From assembly GCA_003599455.1 (NCBI GenBank), contig QZKF01000106.1, forward strand, positions 1 through 54,908: a DNA stretch of 54,908 nt, in the 5' to 3' direction. The translations under genes were made by a program, and so were the position numbers. Below, piece by piece: positions 1-9,629 of the stretch; the stretch's first letter is position 1, and the number at the start of each line of letters is the position of its first letter. Below the pieces are notes generated by a model that was given only the letters and a program-made list of their open reading frames with translations, ran no database searches and was not told where the DNA came from. Source of the stretch: Comamonadaceae bacterium (GTDB lineage Bacteria > Pseudomonadota > Gammaproteobacteria > Burkholderiales > Burkholderiaceae_C).

Positions 1-507
1 GAAGACGTCGCACTCGAAGACGAGGCGAAGAGCCTTCTGGATTTCTACGATGCGGTCGCCGAGGACAAAGAACTTCGCCTTCGGGTGGTGGGAGCGGGTA
101 GCGTGGTGGGTGATCGACTGATGATTCGGCGAGCCGTCAGCAACTTGATGTCCAATGCGCTGCGGCACGCCCACCCTCGTACCGATGTTGCGCTGACTGT
201 CGAGTCCCAGATGACTGGCACCAGCTTGTGTGTCACCAACACGGGCGATCCGATCGATGCAGCAGACCTACCGCGCCTGTTTGATCGCTTCTATCGCGTG
301 GACAAGGCGCGCACGCATCCCTCATCCGATGGTGCTGGCCTGGGGCTGGCCATTACCAAGGCCATCATGCTCGCTCACGGCGGGAGTGCGTCGGTCACGT
401 CGTCAGCGGGAACAACGCGGTTCTGCCTGCAGTTTCCGGGCCCTCAGGGACCTCGTTCTCTTCGCGTCACCATCAGCCAAACCCAGACGAGCGCGAGCGC
501 CGAGTAG
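1..507 (+). CDS. Heavy-metal sensor histidine kinase, CusS-like (C-terminal part, 5' end outside window)
   Basis: The reading frame is open from base 1, so only the C-terminal 168 residues are present. They hold the HATPase catalytic domain: N box NLMSNALRH, G1 box NTGDPI, F box LFDRFYR and G2 box GAGLGLAI, in the normal order. The kinase would sit in the inner membrane, sense periplasmic metal and phosphorylate an OmpR-type regulator encoded upstream of the window. The text before the N box (DFYDAVAEDKELRLRV) is typical of the CusS/IrlS heavy-metal sensor family, and a copper pump operon follows at about 1.1 kb. The metal specificity is inferred from that context. Its 3' end overlaps the convergent membrane gene by 64 bp. 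Confidence 0.85.
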   Translation, partial: EDVALEDEAKSLLDFYDAVAEDKELRLRVVGAGSVVGDRLMIRRAVSNLMSNALRHAHPRTDVALTVESQMTGTSLCVTNTGDPIDAADLPRLFDRFYRVDKARTHPSSDGAGLGLAITKAIMLAHGGSASVTSSAGTTRFCLQFPGPQGPRSLRVTISQTQTSASAE

Positions 508-980
508 TTGGCGACGACAAACCAAGGCGTGTTCCAGGCAACGCCATCAAAACCCCAATAGGTGATTGGGTAAAGGACCGGAGACGGAAAGAAGTCGTCC
601 GAGTGGGTGAACACATCAATGAGGATGTGCGACCACCATCCGGCCAACGGCAGCCAGAAGACACGAGACCATCGCCAAGCGACCAGCGTCACTGCCATGG
701 CGATCACCCCGCTGTGAAAGATGCAGTGGAGATGGTGCGACCACAGTTCCACGCTCTCGGGTAAAGGCTGCACCCTTCCCGGCAGCGCTCGGACATAGGT
801 CATGAACTCGGCCGGCAGCCCGTTGAAGAGAGCCCACGCCGCCACAGGCAACATGTGCATCAGATCCGGCAACGCCGCCATTGCGGCAGTGGCAAGACCA
901 GCTGCAACGGGTATTGGCCGATGGCGTAGCAGCAGGACGACGCCCGCTCCCGCCCACAGCACATGTGCAGCAATGTCCAC
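444..980 (-). CDS. YdjM/DUF457-type membrane-bound metal-dependent hydrolase-like protein
   Basis: A 178-residue hydrophobic protein with several membrane segments. It carries the pattern WWSHILIDVFTHSDDF followed by P.L.PITY, the His/Asp layout of the YdjM/DUF457 family of putative membrane metal hydrolases. The function of that family is not established. I chose the GTG at 980 because GGAGG lies 5 nt upstream; the longer frame to 1049 has no such site and adds a non-hydrophobic tail. It converges on the sensor kinase and overlaps its last 64 bp. A role in the neighbouring metal resistance is possible but not shown. Confidence 0.65.
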   Translation of the reverse strand: MDIAAHVLWAGAGVVLLLRHRPIPVAAGLATAAMAALPDLMHMLPVAAWALFNGLPAEFMTYVRALPGRVQPLPESVELWSHHLHCIFHSGVIAMAVTLVAWRWSRVFWLPLAGWWSHILIDVFTHSDDFFPSPVLYPITYWGFDGVAWNTPWFVVANYSALALVWVWLMVTRRERGP

Positions 981-1090
981 GTTGGCCTCCAAGTACAGAT
1001 TGGCTCGCGTTGAACAGTCTACGGCGCCTTGTTTGGGCAGGCTCTCCAATCAGGCAAGCGCAGTCAGTCTGCGTGCCATAGAATCCCGCC

Positions 1091-1453
1091 ATGCGCCGCC
1101 TGCTCGTCCTCGTCCTGTGTCTGCTGCTGCCCTTGCAGGGGTTTGCGGCGTGGCAGGTGCCTGCGTCACCATGCCCCATGCAGGGCATGATGGCCATGGC
1201 GGATGAAGTCGACGAGATGGCAGAGTCACTGGCCGAGGCCATGGACGATTGCTGCAACGACATGGCCACCTTTGAGCGCACGGGCCAGCCCTGCAAGAGC
1301 ATTCAGAGTTGCGTCGTACCCGCCGCAGGCTTGCCGTCTTTCCCATCCCTCGTGGCCCAGCCTCCGGTCACCCAGGACCCTCAAGCGCCGGTCTGGCGAA
1401 GCCTTCCTCCGGGCGCGACTTCGCGCCTCTGGCGTCCACCCACTTCCGTCTGA
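1091..1453 (+). CDS. Small CzcI/CopG-like periplasmic metal-resistance protein
   Basis: A 120-residue protein with a cleavable signal peptide (MRRLLVLVLCLLLPLQGFA). The mature N-terminal half is rich in Met, Cys and acidic residues (PCPMQGMMAMADEVDEMAE, DDCCNDM), a layout suited to soft-metal binding in the periplasm. The leader and size resemble CzcI, the small protein at the head of czc operons, and a second CzcI-like gene lies at 51918. It sits about 90 bp upstream of cusC in the same direction and is probably the first gene of the efflux operon. The C-terminal third is low-complexity and may vary. The exact role of CzcI proteins is unclear; a metal sensor or chaperone role is inferred. 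Confidence 0.6.
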   Translation: MRRLLVLVLCLLLPLQGFAAWQVPASPCPMQGMMAMADEVDEMAESLAEAMDDCCNDMATFERTGQPCKSIQSCVVPAAGLPSFPSLVAQPPVTQDPQAPVWRSLPPGATSRLWRPPTSV

Positions 1454-1546
1454 TTCCCCGCACAGCGCAGCCCACCCGCCGGTGGCGCTGCTGTCGCGCG
1501 CTGTCAGGGCATTTGAGCCCGGGCGTGCCTGCTCCGGAGCTCAGAC

Positions 1547-2821
1547 ATGGAACAACCTTCGCTTTTTCTTGCACGCGCCGTGCTGGCCCTCGCTGGCCTG
1601 CTCGCGCTGATCACACCCGCTGCCGCCGATGAACCCCTGAGCCTGGGCGCTGCGGTGAGCACCGCCCTCGCGCGATCGCGCAGTCTCGACGCTTCGACCG
1701 CCGCGGCGCAAGGCGCACGCGAGATGGCGGTGGCGGCAGCGCAGCGGCCCGACCCGGTGCTGCGCCTGTCGCTGGACAATCTGCCGGTGGACGGACCCGA
1801 TCGGTTCAGCACCACGCGCGATTTCATGACCATGCGCTCCATCGGGCTCATGCAGTCCCTGCCCAACGCGGACAAGCGCCGCGCCCGGGGTGAGCGTTAC
1901 GAGCGCGAAGCGGAGGCGGTGATGAGCGAGCGGGCACAGCGTGTGGCCCTGCTGCAAACCGAGGTGGCGCAGGCCTGGCTGGAGCGGCGCATGCAAGAGC
2001 AACGCATTGGGTTGCTGCAGGCGCAGATCACCGAGGCGCGTGTGCTGGTGCAGACAACCGAGGCGGCCCTGCGCGGTGGGCGCGGCTCCACGGCCGATGC
2101 CTTCAGCGCGCGCGAAGCGCTGGCTCAGCTGGAGCAAGGCCTGATCGGCGCGCAGGCTGAGCGCGCCAACGCCCGCCTCACGCTGGCGCGCTTCACCGGT
2201 GGGCAGCCCGACCAGCCGCTGGCCGATCCACCGCCGATGTGGCAGACCACCGCAGCCGTGGGCGAAGCGGACCCATGGCGCAACCTGCCCGATCTCGTTG
2301 CGCTGCAGGCTCGCGAGGCCGTGGCCCGGGCTGAGGCCGAGGTGGCCAGACAGGAGCTCCGGCCTGACTGGAGCGCCGAGATCATGTTCAGCCAGCGCGG
2401 CTCGCAGTTCTCCAACATGGTGTCGATCGGCGTTTCAGTGCCGCTGCAATGGGACCGGCCGCAGCGCCAGCAACGCGAACTCGCCGCACGCTTGGCGCGT
2501 GTGAACGAACTGGAGGCCGAGCGCGAAGAGCAGACCCGCGAGCGGGCGCTGCAGGTACAGCGCTGGCAGCAGGACTGGCGCGCCGGCCTGGACCGGCTGG
2601 CCTATCTGGATGCGCAGCGCCAGCCGCTGGCCACACAGCGCGTGGATGCCGCGCTGGCGGCCTACCGCGGCGGGCGCGAAGGCCTTGGCCCGGTGCTGCA
2701 GGCGCGCCGCGACGCACTGAACCTCGCGCTCGAACGCCTGGCGCTGGAGCGCGACGCCGCCGGCCTGTGGGCCCAACTCGAATACCTCATCCCCGACAGC
2801 GCCACTGGAGTGAAGCCATGA
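1547..2821 (+). CDS. cusC: TolC-family outer-membrane channel of copper/silver efflux pump
   Basis: 424 residues. A signal peptide (to about residue 27, ending AAADEP) is followed by the long helical repeats of TolC/CusC channels, with two halves that each contain coiled-coil helices (EAEAVMSERAQRVALLQTEVAQAW and AEVARQEL). It would form the trimeric outer-membrane duct of the tripartite pump with the CusB-like and CusA-like proteins that follow. There is no lipobox Cys after the signal, unlike E. coli CusC. A GGAG site lies 9 nt upstream of the ATG. The stop overlaps the next start as ATGA, so the genes are translationally coupled. Confidence 0.88.
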   Translation: MEQPSLFLARAVLALAGLLALITPAAADEPLSLGAAVSTALARSRSLDASTAAAQGAREMAVAAAQRPDPVLRLSLDNLPVDGPDRFSTTRDFMTMRSIGLMQSLPNADKRRARGERYEREAEAVMSERAQRVALLQTEVAQAWLERRMQEQRIGLLQAQITEARVLVQTTEAALRGGRGSTADAFSAREALAQLEQGLIGAQAERANARLTLARFTGGQPDQPLADPPPMWQTTAAVGEADPWRNLPDLVALQAREAVARAEAEVARQELRPDWSAEIMFSQRGSQFSNMVSIGVSVPLQWDRPQRQQRELAARLARVNELEAEREEQTRERALQVQRWQQDWRAGLDRLAYLDAQRQPLATQRVDAALAAYRGGREGLGPVLQARRDALNLALERLALERDAAGLWAQLEYLIPDSATGVKP

Positions 2822-4428
2822 ACAAAAAAGCATCCTTCGTCGCACTCGCTGCGGTGGCGGCGCTCGTTGCCGTGGGCGCTGGCGCCTGGTGGTTGGGTAT
2901 GCAGCAGGGCATGGGCACCACCGCGCAAGCAGGCGGGTCGTCTGCGTCAACGCCAACCAGCGCCAGCGCCAGCGACGACCCGTCGCTGTGGACCATCCCG
3001 CAAGGCGAAGATGCCACGCGCCGGCACATCCGCGAATCGCTCAAGGCAGGAGATGTGGACCCGGTCACAGGCCGGCGCATCCTGAACTACCACGACCCCA
3101 TGGTGCCGGGCAAGAACTTCGAGGCACCGGCCAAGTCGCCCTTCATGGACATGATGCTGGTGCCGCGTTACGCCGGCAGCGATGCGGCAGACGCCAGCAG
3201 CGTCACGGTGAGCCCACGCATCCAGCAGAACCTGGGGCTGCGCACAGCGCCGGTGGTCGAAGGCTCGCTGGTGTCGGCGGTGACGGCGGTGGGCAACGTG
3301 GCCTGGAACGAACGCGAGCGGGTGGAGCTGAGTTCGCGCGCCATGGGCTTTGTGGAGAAGCTGCATGTGAAAGCGGCGCTGGACCGCGTGGCGGCTGGCG
3401 CGCCACTCGCAGAGCTCTACGTGCCCGACTGGGTGGCTGCCCAGGAGGAGTATCTGGCGCTGGCGCGCCTGACGGGCGATGGCACCGACTCACTGCAGGA
3501 TGCGGCGCGCCAGCGCATGCGTCAGACCGGCATGACACCTGCGCACATCCAGCGCGTGGTCACCTCGGGACAAGTGCAAGCGCGGTTCACGTTCACCGCG
3601 CCCATCGCCGGCATCGTGAGCGAACTCATGGTGCGCGAAGGCGCCACCGTGATGCCGGGCATGACGTTGATGCGCCTGCAAGGCACACGCACGGTGTGGG
3701 CCGAGGGGGCCGTGCCCGAGAGCCAGGCCGCGCTGCTGCAACCGGGCGCGCGGGTGCGCACCACCAGCCCCGGTGCGCCAGGGCAGACGTTCGAGGGCCA
3801 GGTGCAGGCGCTGCTGCCCGAGGTGGACGCCGTCACGCGCACCGTCCGCGCGCGGGTAGAGCTGGCCAACCCGCAGGGGCGGCTGGTGCCCGGCATGCTG
3901 GTGAGCATGCGGCTGGACCGCCCCAAGGCCGCAGCCACGCTGCTGGTGCCCAGCGACGCGGTGATCCACACCGGGCGGCGCAGCGTGGTGATGGTGGCGG
4001 AAGACGGTGGACGCTTTCGCCCGGTGGAGGTGACGGCAGGTTTGGAGGTGGGCGGCCAGACCGAGATCAGCGCGGGATTGCAGATGGGGCAGCGCGTGGT
4101 GCTCTCAGGCCAGTTCCTGATCGACTCCGAGGCCAGCCTGCGCGGGCTGGAGGCGCGGCTCAATGCAGAACCTGCGCCGACACTGCAGCGCTACACCACC
4201 GACGCAGTGATCGACGCGCTCAGCGGTGACACCGTCACGCTCACGCACCCACCGATCCCGGCGCTGAAGTGGCCGCAGATGCAGATGGACTTCAAACTGC
4301 CGCCGCGCGCGCAGCAGCCACGCAACCTGGAAGCCGGTGACCGCTTGCAGATCGAGTTTGAAATGCAGGACGGGGACGTGCCGCGCATCACCAGCCTGCA
4401 GCGCGTGGCACCGGAGCCCGGCAAATGA
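2818..4428 (+). CDS. cusB: RND periplasmic adaptor CusB with heavy-metal-binding and fused CusF domains
   Basis: 536 residues. A membrane anchor at about 7-30 is followed by a heavy-metal-binding motif ([20 protein letters not shown], about residues 91-110), then the membrane-fusion-protein core with barrel-sandwich and beta-barrel domains. The last 78 residues (from about 459) are a CusF-like Cu(I)/Ag(I) chaperone domain. It keeps the ligand set of CusF in [16 protein letters not shown]: His477, Trp485, Met488 and Met490. The usual separate CusF is therefore built into the adaptor. The ATG overlaps the cusC stop by 3 nt; the much longer frame upstream is cusC read out of frame. The stop overlaps cusA as ATGA. 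Confidence 0.92.
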   Translation: MNKKASFVALAAVAALVAVGAGAWWLGMQQGMGTTAQAGGSSASTPTSASASDDPSLWTIPQGEDATRRHIRESLKAGDVDPVTGRRILNYHDPMVPGKNFEAPAKSPFMDMMLVPRYAGSDAADASSVTVSPRIQQNLGLRTAPVVEGSLVSAVTAVGNVAWNERERVELSSRAMGFVEKLHVKAALDRVAAGAPLAELYVPDWVAAQEEYLALARLTGDGTDSLQDAARQRMRQTGMTPAHIQRVVTSGQVQARFTFTAPIAGIVSELMVREGATVMPGMTLMRLQGTRTVWAEGAVPESQAALLQPGARVRTTSPGAPGQTFEGQVQALLPEVDAVTRTVRARVELANPQGRLVPGMLVSMRLDRPKAAATLLVPSDAVIHTGRRSVVMVAEDGGRFRPVEVTAGLEVGGQTEISAGLQMGQRVVLSGQFLIDSEASLRGLEARLNAEPAPTLQRYTTDAVIDALSGDTVTLTHPPIPALKWPQMQMDFKLPPRAQQPRNLEAGDRLQIEFEMQDGDVPRITSLQRVAPEPGK

Positions 4429-7400
4429 TCGCCGGCCTGATCCGCTGGAGCATCGCCAACCGCTTCCTGGTGCTGCTGGCCACCGCGCTGCTGAGCGCCT
4501 GGGGCGTTGTGGCCCTGCAGCGCACGCCGCTGGACGCGCTGCCCGACCTGTCCGACACGCAGGTCATCATCCGCACCACCTGGCCCGGGCAGGCGCCGCA
4601 GATCGTGGAGAACCAGGTCACTTATCCGCTGACCACCACCATGCTCTCGGTGCCGGGCGCGCGCGCGGTGCGTGGCTTCTCGATGTTCGGCGACAGCTTC
4701 GTGTACGTGTTGTTTGAAGACAAGGTGGACCCGTACTGGGCGCGCTCGCGCGTGCTGGAGTACCTCAACCAGGTGCAGGCGCGCCTGCCGCGTGGCGCTT
4801 CCTCAAGCATCGGTCCCGACGCCACGGGCGTGGGCTGGATCTACCAGTACGCCTTGATCGACCGCACCGGCGGGCAGGACATGGCGCAGCTGCGCGCCCT
4901 GCAGGATTGGTTCGTGCGCTTCGAACTCAAGACCGTGCCCGACGTGGCCGAGGTGGCGAGCGTGGGCGGCATGGTGAAGCAGTACCAGATCGTGCTCGAC
5001 CCCGACAAGATGGCCGCCTACCGCGTGACGCAGGCCATGGTGGCCGAGGCGGTGTCGCGTGGCAACCAGGAGGCCGGGGGCTCGGTGCTGGAGCTGGGCG
5101 AGGCCGAGTACGCGGTGCGCGCCAGCGGCTACTTGAAAACACTCGACGACTTTCGGGCCATCCCGCTCATCACCAGCGGCGCTGGTGTGTCGGTGCGCCT
5201 GGGCGATGTGGCACGGATTCAGACCGGGCCCGAAATGCGGCGCGGCATCGGCGAGCTCAACGGCGAAGGTGAGGCCGTTGGGGGCGTGGTGGTGATGCGC
5301 TCGGGCAAGAACGCGCTGCAGACCATCGAAGCGGTGAAAACACGGCTGGCCGAGCTGCAGCGCAGCCTGCCGGCCGGTGTGGAGATCGTGCCGGTGTACG
5401 ACCGCTCGGGCCTGATCGAGCGCGCGGTGAAAAACCTCGGTGAAAAGTTGCTGGAGGAATTCATCGTGGTGGCGCTGGTGTGCCTGGCCTTTCTGTTCCA
5501 CCTGCGCAGCGCGCTGGTGGCCAGCATCTCGCTGCCGCTGGGCGTGTTGATGGCCTTCATCGTGATGCAGCAGCAGGGCATCAACGCCAACGTGATGTCG
5601 CTGGGCGGCATCGCGATTGCCATCGGCGCCATGGTGGACGCAGCCATCGTGATGATCGAAAACGCACACAAGCACCTGGAGCGCTGGGCCCACCATCACC
5701 CGGGCGAAACGCTGCAGGGCGAGCCGCGCTGGCGCGTGATCGGCGACGCCGCCGCCGAGGTCGGGCCGGCGCTGTTTTTCTCGCTGCTCATCATCACGCT
5801 GAGCTTCATCCCGGTGTTCACGCTGGAGGCGCAGGAAGGCCGGCTGTTTGCACCGCTGGCCTTCACCAAGACCTACGCGATGGCGGCCTCTGCCGGCTTG
5901 GCGGTCACGCTGATCCCGGTGCTCATGGGATACCTGATTCGCGGGCGCATACCAGCCGAGACCGCCAACCCGCTGAACCGCGCGCTCATCGCGCTGTACC
6001 GCCCGGTGCTCGACGCGGTACTGAAGGCGCCGAAGTTCACGCTGGTGGTCGCGTCGCTGGTGCTGGTGGCCAGCTTGTGGCCGCTGCGCCAGCTGGGCAG
6101 CGAGTTCATGCCGCCGCTGGACGAGGGCGATCTGCTCTACATGCCCACCGCGCTGCCCGGCCTCTCTGCAGCCAAAGCGGCCGAGCTGCTGCAACAAACA
6201 GACCGTCTGATCAAGACCATTCCCGAAGTACAGAGCGTGTACGGCAAGGCCGGTCGCGCCGAGACCGCCACCGACCCGGCGCCGCTGGAAATGTTCGAGA
6301 CCACGATCCAGTTCAAGCCCAGAGGCGAATGGCGCGCGGGCCTCACGCCCGAGGCGTTGATCGAAGAGCTCGACCGCACCGTTCGCGTGCCGGGTCTGTC
6401 CAACATCTGGGTGCCGCCGATCCGCAACCGCATCGACATGCTGGCCACCGGCATCAAGAGCCCCGTGGGCGTGAAGGTGGCCGGGCCGGATCTCGCCACC
6501 ATCGACCGCCTCACCGGCGAGATCGAGAAGGCGGTGAAGGACGTGCCGGGTGTGAGCAGCGCGCTGGCCGAACGCCTCACGGGCGGGCGCTACATCGACG
6601 TGGACATCCGCCGCGTGGACGCCGCGCGCTACGGCCTGAACATCGCCGACGTGCAGGACATCGTGGCCGGCAGCGTGGGCGGCATGAACATCGGCGAGAC
6701 GGTGGAGGGCCTGCAACGTTTCCCGATCAACCTGCGCTACCCACGCGAGCTGCGCGACTCGCTGCCCGAGCTGCGTGCGCTGCCCATCGTGGCACCGGGT
6801 GGTCAGCGCCTGGTTTTGTCCGATGTGGCCGACCTGCGCATCACCGACGGACCACCCATGCTGCGCAGCGAAAACGCGCGTCTGGCCGGCTTTGTGTACG
6901 TGGACATCCGAGGGCGTGATCTGCGCGGCGCGGTGCTGGACATGCAGCGTGCGGTGACCGGGCAGGTGGCACTGCCCGCCGGGTACTCGGTGTCGTGGTC
7001 GGGGCAGTTCGAGTTTCTGGAGCGGGCCACGGCCAAGCTCAAGCTGGTGGTGCCGGTCACGCTGGTGATCATCTTCGTGCTGCTGTACCTGATCTTCCGC
7101 CGCTTCGACGAAGCGCTTCTGATCATGGCCACGCTGCCGTTCGCGCTGGTAGGCGGTGTGTGGTTTCTGTGGCTTCTCGGGCACAACCTGTCGGTGGCCA
7201 GCGTGGTGGGCTTCATTGCGCTGGCGGGTGTGGCGGCCGAGTTCGGCGTGATCATGCTGATCTACCTCAAGCAGGCGTGGCAAGAGCGGCTGGACGCCGG
7301 GCGCACCGATGAACTGTCGTTGCTGGAAGCCATCCGCGAAGGCGCGGTGTTGCGGGTGCGGCCCAAGGCCATGACGGTGGCCACCATCGTGGCCGGCTTG

Positions 7401-7544
7401 CTGCCGCTGTTCTGGGGCATGGGCACCGGCAGCGAGGTGATGCAGCGCATCGCAGCACCCATGATCGGCGGGATGATCAGCGCGCCGTTGCTCTCGCTGC
7501 TGGTGGTGCCAGTGGTCTATCGGTTGATGCGGCGGCAGCGCTGA
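4425..7544 (+). CDS. cusA: Copper/silver RND efflux transporter (HME4 type)
   Basis: 1,039 residues, the normal size of CusA. This inner-membrane proton-driven pump moves Cu(I)/Ag(I) out through the CusB-like and CusC-like proteins. The TM4 signature [16 protein letters not shown] places the proton-relay aspartate at exactly residue 405. The three methionines of the E. coli CusA metal site fall at the same numbers: Met573 (LLYMPT), Met623 (PLEMFE) and Met672 (IDMLAT). That points to copper/silver rather than zinc or cobalt. It is the last gene of the operon; no strong terminator is seen after it. Confidence 0.95.
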   Translation: MIAGLIRWSIANRFLVLLATALLSAWGVVALQRTPLDALPDLSDTQVIIRTTWPGQAPQIVENQVTYPLTTTMLSVPGARAVRGFSMFGDSFVYVLFEDKVDPYWARSRVLEYLNQVQARLPRGASSSIGPDATGVGWIYQYALIDRTGGQDMAQLRALQDWFVRFELKTVPDVAEVASVGGMVKQYQIVLDPDKMAAYRVTQAMVAEAVSRGNQEAGGSVLELGEAEYAVRASGYLKTLDDFRAIPLITSGAGVSVRLGDVARIQTGPEMRRGIGELNGEGEAVGGVVVMRSGKNALQTIEAVKTRLAELQRSLPAGVEIVPVYDRSGLIERAVKNLGEKLLEEFIVVALVCLAFLFHLRSALVASISLPLGVLMAFIVMQQQGINANVMSLGGIAIAIGAMVDAAIVMIENAHKHLERWAHHHPGETLQGEPRWRVIGDAAAEVGPALFFSLLIITLSFIPVFTLEAQEGRLFAPLAFTKTYAMAASAGLAVTLIPVLMGYLIRGRIPAETANPLNRALIALYRPVLDAVLKAPKFTLVVASLVLVASLWPLRQLGSEFMPPLDEGDLLYMPTALPGLSAAKAAELLQQTDRLIKTIPEVQSVYGKAGRAETATDPAPLEMFETTIQFKPRGEWRAGLTPEALIEELDRTVRVPGLSNIWVPPIRNRIDMLATGIKSPVGVKVAGPDLATIDRLTGEIEKAVKDVPGVSSALAERLTGGRYIDVDIRRVDAARYGLNIADVQDIVAGSVGGMNIGETVEGLQRFPINLRYPRELRDSLPELRALPIVAPGGQRLVLSDVADLRITDGPPMLRSENARLAGFVYVDIRGRDLRGAVLDMQRAVTGQVALPAGYSVSWSGQFEFLERATAKLKLVVPVTLVIIFVLLYLIFRRFDEALLIMATLPFALVGGVWFLWLLGHNLSVASVVGFIALAGVAAEFGVIMLIYLKQAWQERLDAGRTDELSLLEAIREGAVLRVRPKAMTVATIVAGLLPLFWGMGTGSEVMQRIAAPMIGGMISAPLLSLLVVPVVYRLMRRQR

Positions 7545-7590
7545 GTCGGGTAGATTGCCGTTCGTTACTCACAGAGACTGTGCTCTAGCC

Positions 7591-7599
7591 TGTGGATAA
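7591..7599 (-). other. Single consensus DnaA box
   Basis: TGTGGATAA here is the exact complement of the consensus DnaA box TTATCCACA. Only one copy is seen and there is no neighbouring iteron set or rep gene, so a replication origin is not established. Confidence 0.3.
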
Positions 7600-8072
7600 C
7601 CAGGTGGACAACGCCAGCAGGCCACGGCCAGGCTCACTTGCGGGCGGCTGCTCAAAAGTTGGGCATTGCGGATGCTGTGCTGCTGCACGATGTGTCCGCA
7701 CCTGGAGGAACCATTTCCCTGACCGCACGCACATCAATGACCACAGCTGAGGTGTGCTCTTGGTTGCTGCTTACGTTGATCAAGGGCGTCTTGCCAGTGC
7801 AACGCAACACCAGGAGCGTTGATGCACGAAATCGACCCAAAGTCGCAGCCGGGTGGGCTTGTGCGTCCCGGCGTGCCGCCGTCGGGCTCTGCGGGCTGCG
7901 CCCCGTGCCCCGTGCCGGGTCGCGGCCATGCGGCTTCGATCCCTGACGCCTCCGGTCGAGGGCATGCCCTCGGCCTGCGCGCTGCGCTTGCCTTCCTCAC
8001 GCCTGCAGGTGTGGTGGGGCTGGCTTGCTGATCCCTTCATCCTTGCACACCGTTCTCGCCGTCAAGGTCTGC

Positions 8073-8167
8073 GCGCCCTTTGGGCGCTGGCGGCCGTTCG
8101 GCCGTCTTCGAACCTGTGACCGCTGCGCTGCGGCGTGCCGGTTCCGGTCTCGGGCAATCCCGCCCGA
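8073..8167. repeat. Three perfect hairpins in the radC leader
   Basis: GCGCCC-TTT-GGGCGC (8073-8087), CGGCCG-TT-CGGCCG (8091-8104) and TCGGGC-N6-GCCCGA (8150-8167) follow one another just before the radC ribosome site. None is followed by a T-run, so they are not ordinary terminators. Confidence 0.6.
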
Positions 8168-8182
8168 TCACCGGAGTTCGTC

Positions 8183-8719
8183 ATGCAGCACGATCTGTTC
8201 TCTTCCCTCGATTCATTCCACGCACGCTCGATTGCCGCTTCTGCCTTGCTGGTGTGCGATGTCGCGGGCCAGTACCGTCCGGCAGAGGCCGACGAGGTTC
8301 TACTAGCCGCGCAGCAGTTGCTGGCCTCGCAGGTGCGCGGCAGCGATGTGATGTCCTCGCCCGCTTTGGTCAAAGACTTCCTGAGGGCCCGCCTGGGCAG
8401 TCTGCCTCACGAGGTGTTCGCTGTCGTTCACCTGGACGCTCAAAACCGAGTGCTCGACTACGTGGAGATGTTTCGAGGCACGGTGAGCCAGACATCGGTG
8501 TATCCGCGCGAAGTGGTCCGCGATGCGCTGCTGCGCAACAGTTCAGCGTTATTGCTGGTGCACAACCACCCATCGGGGGTGGGCGACCCATCGCGTGCCG
8601 ACGAGTATTTGACCCAGACGCTTAAACAGGCAGCGGCGCTGGTCGATGTGCGGGTGCTGGACCACTTCATCGTCGCAGGCAGTTCGATTCTGTCGATGGC
8701 CCAACGAGGGCTCGTTTGA
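8183..8719 (+). CDS. radC: RadC family JAB-domain protein
   Basis: 178 residues. It carries the JAMM metalloprotease-like motif HNHPSGVGDPSRAD together with the RadC contexts FRGTVSQTSVYPREVV and LDHFIV. The N-terminal helix-hairpin-helix region of chromosomal RadC is absent, as is usual for the short RadC copies on plasmids and ICEs. The activity of the family is not settled; the old DNA-repair assignment has been questioned. The ATG at 8183 follows CCGGAG with 7-nt spacing, and the hairpin array lies just upstream. Its place next to ssb and par genes fits a leading-region gene expressed early after transfer (inference). Confidence 0.88.
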   Translation: MQHDLFSSLDSFHARSIAASALLVCDVAGQYRPAEADEVLLAAQQLLASQVRGSDVMSSPALVKDFLRARLGSLPHEVFAVVHLDAQNRVLDYVEMFRGTVSQTSVYPREVVRDALLRNSSALLLVHNHPSGVGDPSRADEYLTQTLKQAAALVDVRVLDHFIVAGSSILSMAQRGLV

Positions 8720-9155
8720 GCCATGGGCCTACGGGCCCATTTTCCTTGTGAGATCAGGTGATCGCAGCGGCTCGAACGTCGCGCCAGTCGCTGCGCTTGG
8801 TGTCACGCCGTCCGCAGAGCCGCCACTGCTCAGGTAATGCGGTCGCCTGCGCGGTACTGCGGCGCCCGAAGAGGCGAGGGCAGCGCGTGCGCCAGTCGGC
8901 CCACCGTCATCCCCCCACGGCGCCCCCGTCCCCCTGTGAGGGGGACTTGTGGGGGGATCTTTCAGCGGTGGGCCAGGCAACAGGCTCACTGCTTCGGCTG
9001 CGATGTTTTCTCCATCCCCCACCCCTTCCCGAGGGAAGGGGCCTTGCCCACCCCCCGCCCGCCCGTGGGCGGGAGCGAGGAGTCCGAGCGAGAGGATCGG
9101 TTTTCAGGGACCCCGGATCGGGGCCCGGCCGATTCGCTCATGCAAGGAGTCCAAC
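8720..9155. other. 436-bp non-coding leader between radC and ssb
   Basis: No gene is supported. The stretch is very GC-rich and is dominated by four separate perfect inverted repeats (see 8909-9123). The ssb ribosome site CAAGGAG lies at its end. Confidence 0.6.
8909..9123. repeat. Four perfect inverted repeats upstream of ssb
   Basis: A nested pair has outer stem ATCCCCCCA (8909-8917) with TGGGGGGAT (8950-8958) and inner stem GTCCCCCT-gtg-AGGGGGAC (8928-8946). Then come CCCCTTCCC-ga-GGGAAGGGG (9022-9041), CCCGCCC-gt-GGGCGGG (9058-9073) and CCCCG-gat-CGGGG (9111-9123). All arms match exactly. No T-tract follows, so termination is unlikely to be their purpose. Confidence 0.75.
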
Positions 9156-9551
9156 ATGGCCAACGTTTTAGTCATTCAGCGCCACGCGCACCTGGCCGGT
9201 GCCGTCAAGTTCGAATTCGTCAACGGGCGCGAGGGCAAGCTCGCCAAAGCACTGCTGACCGCCATCAGCAACCAGTACCGGGGCAGTGGTGAAGACCGCG
9301 AGGAGCGGGCTGTTGCCATCCAGTGGACGCTCTGGGGCAAGCAGGCCGAACACGCCGCCGAGTACCTGGGCAAAGGCTCGCACGTGAACCTCGTAGGGCG
9401 CCTGCACAACATCCAGTACCTGGACAGCGGGGGCCGTGAGGTCTATGGCGTGGAATTCACCGTTGAGGACATCGACTACCTCGACAGCAAGGCCGAGAGT
9501 GAGGCCCGCCGCACCCGCAGCAACAGCGCCCAACAGGCAGCCAGCGCTTGA
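9156..9551 (+). CDS. ssb: Plasmid-type single-stranded DNA-binding protein
   Basis: 131 residues. The OB-fold region contains typical SSB features (AIQWTLWGKQAEHAAEYLGKG, VNLVGRLHNIQYLD, EFTVEDIDYLD). It has a short tail ending AQQAASA rather than the acidic DDDIPF tip, so it may lack the usual partner-protein docking peptide. It would coat single-stranded DNA during entry or replication of the element. The ATG follows AAGGAGTCCAAC. The next gene in the same direction is a DUF932 gene. Confidence 0.88.
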   Translation: MANVLVIQRHAHLAGAVKFEFVNGREGKLAKALLTAISNQYRGSGEDREERAVAIQWTLWGKQAEHAAEYLGKGSHVNLVGRLHNIQYLDSGGREVYGVEFTVEDIDYLDSKAESEARRTRSNSAQQAASA

Positions 9552-9629
9552 AGCCACACACCGGGCGGTTCGGCCGTCCGGCATACACCCACACCGTCCC
9601 CAACCATTCACCGATTCAGGAGCATCACC

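Larger units (their letters stand above)
7545..8182. other. 638-bp non-coding leader between cusA and radC
   Basis: No convincing gene lies here. Open frames such as the one at 7638 start at a TTG without a ribosome site and show no family features. The stretch contains one perfect DnaA box (7591-7599) and, near its right end, three perfect hairpins listed separately. It marks the change from the metal operon to the conjugative-element backbone. Confidence 0.6.

Noticed and set aside
2449..2817. Long N-terminal extension of the CusB frame
   Set aside because: It is Arg/Ala-rich, lies wholly within cusC in another frame, and the ATG at 2818 has the normal membrane anchor and ATGA coupling.
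4803..7283. 826-residue open frame on the minus strand opposite cusA
   Set aside because: Its composition is His/Gln/Arg-rich, typical of the antisense of a GC-rich gene. It has no motifs, and cusA is certain.
7638..8031. Small frames in the radC leader
   Set aside because: TTG or weak starts, no ribosome site, low-complexity GC-driven composition, no family features.
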